Positions 55,745-64,000 of a DNA stretch of 64,000 bases are shown one piece after another. The stretch lies in the NCBI RefSeq assembly GCF_003590095.1, contig NC_039482.1:18927657-18991656 (forward strand). Direction: 5' to 3'. A program made the translations under genes and the position numbers. Numbering within the stretch: the first letter of the stretch is position 1; every line of letters begins with the position of its first letter. Origin of the DNA: Trichoplusia ni (lineage: Eukaryota > Arthropoda > Insecta > Lepidoptera > Noctuidae). Under the pieces are notes generated by a model. It saw nothing but the letters and a program-made list of their open reading frames with translations, was not told the DNA's origin and made no database searches.

Positions 55745-55927
55745 AATTATAATTTAAAAATTGATTGTACTATGTATTGTATAAAGAGAGACAGCGTGTT
55801 GCTGGCGAGTTTGTTGCGCCATTTCTTCTTTCGCAGAGTCGCAGAGAAGCGATGAAGGGTGGGCAAAATTGGCTGCTGTAATTTGACATTCAAAAAGTGC
55901 TACTTAGTAGCCTAATTTGAATAAATG
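55745..55927 (+). repeat. LINE 3'-end-like repeat, copy 2
   Basis: Better-kept relative of 29565-29707: 'acagcgtgttgctggcgagt', 'gttgcgccatttcttctttc', 'gctacttagtagcctaattt' and a final AATAAATG. Confidence 0.7.
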
Positions 55928-55974
55928 CGTTTTGTTTTTGATGGATATGAATGTAACTAAAACTCTATGTTTAA

Positions 55975-56095
55975 AAAAAGTTATGTGTAACACAGACAAC
56001 AGACACGACAAATACTTGTACCATCCCGGAATCGAACCTGTGCACTTTCTTGTTATTAGCGGTTCGCATATTATAACGTCTACTAATTTATCCGA
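55975..56095 (-). repeat. SINE remnant, minus strand
   Basis: CCCGGAATCGAACCTGTGCA is the complement of a B box region, preceded by the complement of a body-like block 'cagacaacagacacgacaaa'. The A box side is unclear. Confidence 0.5.
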
Positions 56096-56356
56096 TAGAT
56101 TTTTTTCCATTATTGAAGTGCACAACCATGACGCATTCATAATATTCAATAATAATCCCCACTCCATTTGTTAGAATTTTCTTACACTCTAGAGATTAAA
56201 AATACTCTTATCGTATTATAATAGGAAATACCGCAAAGCAACTATGAAACAATTCAGCCTAAAAATAGTTATTATAATGATAAGAACACACTATTTATGA
56301 CGCATTGGGACTACCCAAGAGACATGATCTACAAAGTAACTGTAAAGATGTTATAA

Positions 56357-56520
56357 TATGTTTACTCTCGCGTATTTATCGGGATTGCCCGATGTAACTG
56401 GAGTACTGTCAAGTCCTAAGGCAATGAGCTGACGCGGTGACTCGAACTGGGAACTGATCGCGAACTCGTCTCCAAGACTCACCGTCCGAAAAGAGTGAGG
56501 TAGTAAAAGTTTGTTTCATG
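56357..56520 (+). repeat. Relative of the fold-back repeat, longer
   Basis: 'gtttactctcgcgtatttat', CGGGATTGCCCGATGTAACT, 'ggcaatgagctgacgcggtg' and ACTCGAACTGG follow the left arm and loop of 26409-26564. The right arm is decayed. Confidence 0.65.
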
Positions 56521-57231
56521 TGAATCATCATCAAGGAACTCTCTCTAGATGGAGAAGTAACACAATATGGACATTGGACGGCTAATCCCTACATCTGCAA
56601 GTCATGTTGTGTTACTCACAGCAGCAACAGTCCCACCCTTGAAGAGGTGATTATATCCCCTCTGATTACCTACCACCTTTACTCACGCAAGGTATGTAAA
56701 TTTAATATTTTGAATCCAGAGGAATTGAATGTGTATTTGCGTTTGTGGAGTAGAGACGCTACTCCAAAGTGCTTAGAGCGATGTCATGCTTCAACAAGTA
56801 AAATAAGTTTTTGATGTACCTAGCCGTAGGTCGTCAGAACCCGACTAGAACTTGTCAGACAAGTTCGCTGGTTTTAAGGAGTATAATATGCTCCTCTGAC
56901 ATTTCTTATGAGGCTTAGGCCCCAAGAAAAGAGTTATGAACTATCTAACTGAGAAAAATACAAACCTAGAACAAACTTTGTCATAAAATAAACAATACCG
57001 AAACAATCCTTCAAACGTTAGAATTTAAGGTAAAACCAAGCATAATTTAGTCATGAGTTAAGATTCTATCCACAAACAGGAAAAACAAGTGAATGAATTA
57101 GTCAGTAATTTCATCTTAATTACTCAACTGTGCAAAAATATATATTACAATAACTTGCACGAAGTCTTACTTCATTATAAAATTATCAAGTAAACAAACG
57201 TCTCGACGCTCTCATTTATCGGACATAGGTA
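56521..57231. other. Intergenic upstream of the second MBF2-like gene
   Basis: No frame or shared repeat. The promoter of the second paralogue should lie in its last few hundred bases, but only the TATA box is clear. Confidence 0.5.
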
Positions 57232-57239
57232 TTTATATA
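57232..57239 (+). promoter_or_regulatory. TATA box of the second MBF2-like gene
   Basis: TTTATATA about 100 bp upstream of the ATG at 57332. The expected start of transcription, about 30 bp downstream, falls near a TCATACC. The layout mirrors that of the first paralogue, though the leader is longer. Confidence 0.5.
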
Positions 57240-57331
57240 GATAACAAATTAAATTTCATACCATTTGTAATTCAAACGCGGAACGAACAGTGTCTTCTCC
57301 AAAGAGTTTTACATCAAAAAGTTTGGTCAAA

Positions 57332-59626
57332 ATGAAGTTGGCCATTTTCTTAGTGTTGGCAGTAGTTGTGATTGTGGAATGTTCGCATACTTTTATGGGT
57401 ACCAGCGTACAGCGGGCTATGGTATACCATCACGATGTTCAGTATAGCTCCAAGTTGTTCAGGAAAAGGGTGGAAAATCTGTATTATTCGATGCCCGCTG
57501 TGCCTTCGAATTTTGGACGTGTTATACAGGTGAGACAGATTAGTAATATAATATAATATTTTGTCTATATAATTTTATATAAAAACTGTTTAAGTAATTT
57601 GTTGGGAAATTAGATTTCTTTCTTTCTTTGAAGTCTTGTAGAATTTATAGTTAGCTAACTGTATCAGAAGAGAATAATTAACTGGTCTTTTTTTTAAACG
57701 ACTCCCGCACTGTTTGATATTTGTGTTATTTTTCTGCGGCTAAAAATTTTAGTCTAGTATCAGTTTGTTTTGGCTTTTGATATCTAAGATCAAATAATTT
57801 TGAGACAGCGCGCTTGATACTATTTGTTTCTGATGGGCTAATATTTTAACGTCTCTACATGATTCACAATAACCAAGTCATATGCAAATATGCCGAAACG
57901 CATGATGTGCAATTATTATTCAATTCTTCAACAATATTGTTTCATAGTGATACTATCATTGGCCTAGCCTTTTTCCCAACTATGTTGGGGCCGGCTACCA
58001 GTCCAACCGGTTTCAGCTAAGCACCAGTGTTTTACAAGGAGCGACTGCCTATCTGACCTCCTCAACCCAGTTACCTGGGCAACACGATACCCCTTGGTTA
58101 GACTGGCTGTCAGACTTTTTCAAGCTTCTGACTACTTCATAGTGATACTAATAAGTCATATTATTGACAAACAGACCAAAACTAAGACAAGTATCTTCTC
58201 TATCTTATGTATAAATACGAAGAATTCTTGTATTGACCATCTCATGAACTAGCCATTAAAAGCCATTTAAACTAAATATATGAAGTAAAGTCCTTTGCCT
58301 GAAGTAATAAAATAAATGCTCGCTACATTTGTTTTATTGCTCATTGCATGCATGACACGAGTCCCGGTTTAGAAAATTGAATGAGTCAGAGACAATATTA
58401 AACGTGTAGTGGTTTCTCTCATCTGAAGACAAATATTAAAAGAAAAAAATATTAGTCGCTTAGCCAAAAGTCTCGAATTCGATCACAAATCACGCACTGA
58501 CTTTTCGTGTATTTTGAATTTAAGAAATTAGTGCTTTAAAAATGAATGTCAGTCGTGTCAGGATCCCATCGGTCCTTGAGAAGGAGTCTAAAGGACTAGA
58601 GCCAGCCAGAGTCACGCATAGTATGCGCGAGCGATCCCGTGGCTCTGGCTAAAGCAGTAGAAGGGGCCCGGGGTGTTTTTAGTCGGTGGAAGTCCGAAAT
58701 ATCCCTACGCCGTGTTCTCGACGTGGGTTGAAGTTATTAGCATTAGAACCACGGAAAAAAAAGTATCCCGTCGGTGCTAGGAGATGGAGATCAGAGAGTG
58801 CACTTGCGTATGTGCACACACAGTAACACAATTGAGAAAATAAGTGATTAAAGACAAACATTAACTTGATTGAAATCAATTTACTTAATTAGAAGTAGTT
58901 TTCAAACTTATTTAATGCTAACTAACCGGTTTCTGGTGACTAACAAGATTCATTACAAATTATGTTATATTTTAATTGGGTATTGCGAATTGTTATGTTA
59001 ATTGGGTATTGCGGAATTTATTTTTTAATTGTTAAATATAAGTAATAGAGTCCCTAATACAAACCGTGTTGTCAAGTTAGAATAAGATGATAGTTTCAAA
59101 TAATAATAAATCAATAATGACGATAGTTTGATAAGTAGATAAAATGTGACGAATTAATATTTAGAGAAAGAAATCACTTCACCACTATCCAACTTCAATT
59201 GAAAAACATGACAGAAAAGAAGAGAAATTATTTATTTATTTACTTAATACAATATGGAGGACTTACAGCAATACAAATCTGAAGTAGCTATAATTTATTA
59301 GACAGCCAATTATAAGTCTTCACTTTTGATGACTTATCAATATTGCACCAAGCCAAAAAGTTTATAATTCAAATTATTTAACACCAACAAAACAAAAACG
59401 ACACGCCTTCAAGTATCTGCGTTCACCCAAATGCTTACATGTTCATTTGAACAAATATTTGATCAAACATTTGTCTTACTTTCAGGGTATCCTGGCTTTC
59501 GACTTGACTTTCTCTGGTGCCTCGGCCAACGTGACACAAGGCGGCATTGGGTACAACTTCGTTAATCTCCGAATGAAGAGTGATCGAGGGGCGAAAATAC
59601 ATTTCGATGTTTATATTTTTGCATAG
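57332..59626 (+). CDS. MBF2/REPAT-like small secreted protein, paralogue 2
   Basis: Two exons, 57332-57529 and 59486-59626, joined by a phase-0 GT-AG intron of 1,956 bp, give 112 residues. The intron is at the same codon position (after VIQ, versus TIQ) as in paralogue 1, so the two arose by tandem duplication. I chose the ATG at 57332 because it begins a good signal peptide (MKLAIFLVLAVVVIVEC); the open frame runs further upstream only through a GTG. The mature part shares SHTFMG, FRKRVE and the exon 2 core ASANVTQGGIGYNFVN, with one sequon (N81). It has no cysteine. AATAAA follows at 59636-59641. The long intron has taken in a family A repeat (57955-58140) and a GC-rich repeat-like block (58560-58770). 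Function as for paralogue 1, by family. Confidence 0.88.
57955..58140 (+). repeat. Dispersed repeat family A, copy 5, inside an intron
   Basis: 'cccaactatgttggggccgg', 'gtgttttacaaggagcgact', 'acctcctcaacccagttacc' and 'acgataccccttggttagac' in order. This copy shows the middle section deleted from 26936-27246. Confidence 0.75.
58560..58770. repeat. GC-rich repeat-like block inside an intron
   Basis: Much less AT-rich than its flanks, with 'gagccagccagagtcacgca', 'agcgatcccgtggctctggc' and 'gtagaaggggcccggggtgt'. GAGCCAGCCAGAG and CTCTGGCT are partly complementary, so it can fold. I believe similar blocks are dispersed in noctuid genomes, but no second copy lies in the window. Confidence 0.4.
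58972..59018 (+). repeat. Short tandem duplication
   Basis: TTAATTGGGTATTGCGAATT at 58972-58991 is repeated with one inserted base at 58998-59018, inside the intron of the second MBF2-like gene. Confidence 0.75.
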
Positions 59627-62600
59627 GTAGAATGAAATAAATTAAAAGTAATGTTTCTTTTTATTTCTGAAATAATAGCCTAATGATAGTTCAAAAGAAA
59701 GGTGGCGATCTTTTGAATGAACTAATTTAATACTTTTGCATTCAAAATCAAAAGTTTTTATTTCAAATAGGCCGTATTCCAGGCACTTTTAAAACGTTAT
59801 ATATCTAGTGAGTCTGCTTCCAGGAATGAAAAGAGAGATGCTGATATATTATGTTGTGTAGAGTGTTGTCCTGCTTGTAGAACTGTTTGTAATTTAAAGA
59901 GGCAATGATCGGTAGGTATACAGATAAAGCAGTGCATATGAATGTCTGTAAGAAAATTTAGAAGTAGTTTTGTTGAGGAAAGTAGTATTAATGTAATCAA
60001 ACTGCTACAAACAATAATTAAGTATGAGTTATCAATGTTATTAGAAACAATTTATGTAGAAAATATATGATTACAATATAAGTAGGCATCTCTTTTATGC
60101 TTTTACAGTAACTTGAACCGTGTCTTAAGGAAATACTTGCTTGTTGATATTATTAACTCTACGATAGGATCTCAGAATAAGATTTATTTTCAATGAATAA
60201 TTACTATAATTAAGGTGAATACAATATGTGGAATAAACTGTATTTTAAATTAATAAGTAAGTAACTAACCTACGTGTTTCTTAGATACTACATTAAATAT
60301 CTCTCTTAACGGGTGGAAGAGAGTTACTTAGCTTTAGAGGAAAGTATCAGTAGAATAAACTATTAACTATGTAAGTATTTGACTTGCCAGTGAGTAATTC
60401 AAAATTTAACTGTCTACAGGCCCAGACAAAAACAATAGAAAGTTACATACCGAATAAAAAAAAAACAAAACACAGCGTGGATTCACGCGAAACCAATACT
60501 TCAGATCACTGCAAAAGATTCCCACGTATCACAGATATTTTCAAATTGGCCAACCGTGGTAGCTAATACGAAATTCTTCACGGGTCACGCAGTAATATTT
60601 CATTTTAGTAAAATATGCCGCGAATGTGCTACAGTTTCGTTCTCAACTATCCCGCTACTGACATTTATATTGCAAGTTTTAGCTTTAAAAGGTATTTAAT
60701 GTAAATTTTAGGGTGAATAGTTGATAGTACTAAGTTTGTTCGAGTAGAAGACGTACAGTATTAAGTGGAAGGGTTGTTTGGAAGTTTGTTAGCATGCAAT
60801 CTGTTCTTCGAGCATCAGCAGAATGTGCGCTAGAACAAAGGAAACTGTTCCGTTACCTTAAATTTAAATATATCGTAAGTAATTGTTTTGGAATGTTTTT
60901 TTTGTGACGAAACTTTTAGCTAGATATAAGCCTATAAGTAGGGCTTAAAGGTATACCTTTAAGCTTCATGTTTTATAAATTTAGTCTACAAAAGATTTCT
61001 ACACAAATTGAAAAATGTTATAAACAAGATTGAGCCTTTTGCACAGTACAAAGGCTCAATGATCCCTATCATGGTATGATGAAATTATCACGATACAAGC
61101 TGTCTATGTGAAAATAATTTTACTCACAGTTTGACAAAGATACATCATGAGTCACGAAATTGATAAAAACATTCAAAACTGGAAGTGGAATTGAGAATCC
61201 TTAAAAAATGAGCTCTTAAATCCATTATTCTTTGTTTTTGAGCAATCTGTAACAAAAATCTGTCGCAATACAATCACCAAGTATGAAGATATTATACAGT
61301 GTGTATGGGCAATAAAACTAACAGTCCCTGTGGATTTAATGCGACCTTAAATATTTGTCCCTCGTACGGAACCTAAACTAACACAAGGTTAGAAGCTAAT
61401 TCAAGTTATGTTTGCTATACATAAACATGAATTCTAACATAGTTACTTGCTGTAGTTAGGTGGTAACTTTATATACAATCTGTAAAGATTTTTACATTGA
61501 ACTTTTGCTACTTGTATTAACTACTGCGAAATAAAGTAATAACTTATGTTATTTTTTATGACGTTTGCATCTTGAAGAAAATCTATTATTTAAATGTTTG
61601 ACGCCTGATATTTTTTTCATAGCAATCATACACTTTTCTACGTCTAACTATTCATATTCATATTTGTCACAGATAGTGAAAACCTTTCGTAAATAATTTA
61701 ATTTCAAATATTACTATTCTTTTCACTCCTATAAAATTAGAGACAAAAGAATCAAACTCACCTTTTTCATACAGCCTAAAGAAACTTCCTTAAAAAAAAG
61801 TCTAAACGTCTTCGACAAAAAACAAAGCGCTTTTAAAGATCGACACACAACTCGTCAACCAGATACTTTAGGAAGAAGGTCTTCAGTGAAGTGGATATCA
61901 GGAGGCTGTAAGTGTGCTTCCGGCGAGGGGCCGCGTCAAAGCGCCCGCCGGATGTGTCAATTTAAACCCGTCGCCATCTTGGAATCTCGTTGACTTCGGG
62001 ATGTGTGGGATTTGAAATCTACTTTTATGAAACTTGACCTAGATCATAAATGACTTACTTAGGATGCTTTTTATTAAAGTTTGTTCTATATTTTATAGGA
62101 TAGTTGAAGATGTTTTTAATTAACTAAAACAATTTCTCTACATTATTATACTTAGATACATTTCTAATATCTACCTAATTGGCAAATACTTACTATTATT
62201 CATAATTCCGTGCATGGAAGGAATCTTTGAATGGAGAATGTTCCGGAGACTAATTAAATGTTTTAATAATGATAAGTATTATTTAAATATGTACATAAAA
62301 TTAGCCTAGTGAAGTTTCGCGACACTGTGGTTGCTTTTAAAATTCCAAAACGACAAACGCATCAAATTTTGACACCTGTCGTGATCGTTTCAACCGATGC
62401 TTAACCTTGATATTGATCGTTTTATTTTCAGGAAGGTTTAACAATAGCTATAACATCTTTGAAATAATCAGCTATCACGGTGCGTTCGATACAGCCTGAT
62501 TGTCATACGCACGACCGACGGTGGAGCATTAGTATCTAATTGGGTTCGAAAGCCTAAAACTCTAGTTACCCATGTAAGAAGGAAAGTCTCCTCTTAGAAC

Positions 62601-63166
62601 AATTTTCAAGACAAGAATCTACACATTTTAATTAATTAAAAAGTCTTTGTACAAAGATTTGCATAAGTAATTAGTTGGTGGTCAAACCCCTGTCACTATA
62701 TTTGTTGGACAAATGCTAGAGCCCGCAAATTCCGTGCGACCGCCCATGATAAATGATTGCACACTTCATTAGCGAATGGGTTTAGCTGTAATCTAGGGGC
62801 GCACTATTAAATTATTGGTTTTTATATGGAAACACAGAGTCTTACATACATGTACCCCAACTTTATACTAAACGAGTAGATTAAGTTAAAAGTAAAAGAT
62901 ACTTTAGTTAGAGGAATGAATTTTGACAAGATGCTCGGATTCAAAATTGTTTGAGTAAATCCTAAAAAACAACTGCCAATCGAATGCTTTAATTGAAAAT
63001 AATGTTCAAGACATGTGTTTTGGTTGTAGTTTGTATTACTATTAGTTGTTCTCGCATTTTTTGGGTTTGCATGACTCTAAAAGGAAACTGAATAGCCAAA
63101 ACTACGAATAACTACGAATATGTTATATCAACAAATCGAAGTCTAATTAAAGCGACGTTTAATTAA
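59627..63166. other. Intergenic, no supported gene
   Basis: Around 59750 the sequence TTTTATTTCAAATAGGCC looks like the complement of a LINE 3' tail. The frames at 59797-60000 - and 60384-60566 + have no domain. A GC-rich patch at about 61910-62000 carries a TCCGGCG/CGCCGGA stem (61919-61925 with 61946-61952) just after a donor-like GCT|GTAAGTG; it could be a leader exon, without proof. Confidence 0.45.
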
Positions 63167-63303
63167 GGGCCGATTTTTCAATCGCCAGATAACTTTTATT
63201 CGACGAATATGTTTGACGTTTTGACAGCTTTTGTATAGAAAATATGTCAAACGGCCATATTTATTTCGCAGATAAAAGTTATCTGACGATTGAAAATCGG
63301 GCC
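63167..63303. mobile_element. MITE of 137 bp with TAA target duplication, PIF/Harbinger-like
   Basis: The ends GGGCCGATTTTTCAATCG and its near complement CGATTGAAAATCGGGCC fold back over about 35 bp of good pairing (including AGATAACTTTTAT on both arms). TAA flanks both ends (63164-63166 and 63304-63306), the 3-bp target typical of PIF/Harbinger transposons. No ORF. Confidence 0.8.
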
Positions 63304-63961
63304 TAAGTGTCTTTTATTATATAGCGACTTCGTGTGAACTAATTTTAGAAATATTTACTTTCGTTTACATATTTAGGTTTATCTGAATACGTAGGTGCCA
63401 GTGTGTGTTCCACCTAATTATCACTTGGTACGGGAAAAGGAAACATTGTGACGAACCAGCAGACAAAAGACTTTTTCAAGAGTGGTGAAACCACATCAGC
63501 CTCTTACAAGTGTTTTATAATTTCTCACAAAACGTTGTGTACAAATATACCATAGGAAAAGAAGAACTAAAATGTTTTATCACAAAAGTATCCACCTCCC
63601 ACACTACAATAGGTAAACACTCATGACTACTTTATACAGACATGAGACAATCTAAAACAAAGGAAACAAGATCCGACAATAATAAAAAAGTTACTCAAAT
63701 AAAGAAACTCCCAAAGTTTGAAGTAATCTTTTTCTGCACGTACTAATATTCAGTCGAGCGAAGTTTTATTTAATTTTTTACGTGACTTCCTTACGGCACC
63801 TTGCCGGGTTCGAATAAACTAAGGAATTGATGACACGCCTAGGTGCTACTTTAAACTGATTTGTGAATCTTAAACGTAAAGTCTGTAAGTTACAACTTAG
63901 GTACACGGTACCTTTCACGGTATTTTTTTAAGTTATGAAGGTAAATAGTATGATACACTGG
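63304..63961. other. Intergenic, nothing seen
   Basis: AT-rich sequence without a supported gene. Confidence 0.5.
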
Positions 63962-64000
63962 TTTAATCACGCATGTTTGTCGGTATTGCCCGATTAATTT
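63962..64000 (+). repeat. Start of a fold-back repeat relative, cut by the window end
   Basis: TTTAATCACGCATGTTTGTC then GGTATTGCCCGATTAATTT matches the left arm of the family seen at 26409 and 56357. Confidence 0.5.

Noticed and set aside
57290..57331. N-terminal extension of the second MBF2-like protein from a GTG
   Set aside because: The extension lies before the signal peptide, lacks an ATG, and is absent in the paralogue.
1..64000. CRISPR arrays, bacterial operons, rRNA genes
   Set aside because: No regularly spaced repeats, no prokaryotic gene layout, no rRNA-like sequence; the window is animal nuclear DNA.

Overview
This window looks like a stretch of moth (Lepidoptera, most likely noctuoid) nuclear genome. 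It is AT-rich and gene-poor and is crowded with repeat types common in moths. The only clear host genes carry GT-AG introns and encode small secreted proteins of the MBF2/REPAT type. The species cannot be named from the sequence alone, and the noctuoid placement is inference.

Layout. Positions 1-16.7 kb are intergenic or intronic, with scattered LINE/SINE-like fragments, a 413-bp TA-flanked MITE (10693-11105), a perfect 46-bp palindrome (4455-4500), two coding-like but unassigned islands (about 3970-4430 and 8074-8268) and a cluster of CRE-like TGACGT sites (8481-8813). From 16726 to 23400 lies a composite mobile element. It is a DNA-transposon-like unit of about 6.7 kb with long terminal inverted repeats whose outer 450 bp or so look identical. 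Each arm carries pairs of an 8-bp TGTCTGGC site set exactly 30 bp apart. Inside it sits a nearly full-length CR1/Jockey-type non-LTR retrotransposon on the minus strand (ORF1 with a PHD-like finger, ORF2 with endonuclease and reverse transcriptase, split by one frameshift in a T8 run). The retrotransposon is flanked by direct repeats of about 137 bp that look like an unusually long target duplication. The transposon's own remaining gene is a short zinc-finger-like ORF (22141-22470).

Positions 23.4-53 kb are again gene-poor. They hold a tRNA-derived SINE (25582-25825), a fold-back repeat (26409-26564) with at least four relatives in the window, a 5'-truncated retrotransposon ORF tail with a putative restriction-like endonuclease domain (27861-28975), several hairpins, LINE 3' fragments, and candidate regulatory sites (paired DREF-like sites near 34.6 kb, paired E2F-like sites at 40.93-40.98 kb).

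Positions 53.6-59.7 kb contain two tandem, same-strand paralogues (53755-54549 and 57332-59626). Each has a signal-peptide exon and a second exon joined by a phase-0 intron at the same place. By homology to the MBF2/REPAT family they should be small secreted glycoproteins, a family linked in moths to gut and immune responses. The rest, to 64 kb, is intergenic with a 137-bp TAA-flanked MITE (63167-63303).

Host genes and mobile DNA do not form a shared pathway here. The most interesting structure is the nested element at 16.7-23.4 kb. Repeat family labels (A, D, T1, fold-back) are my own, made by comparing copies inside this window; no database was searched.
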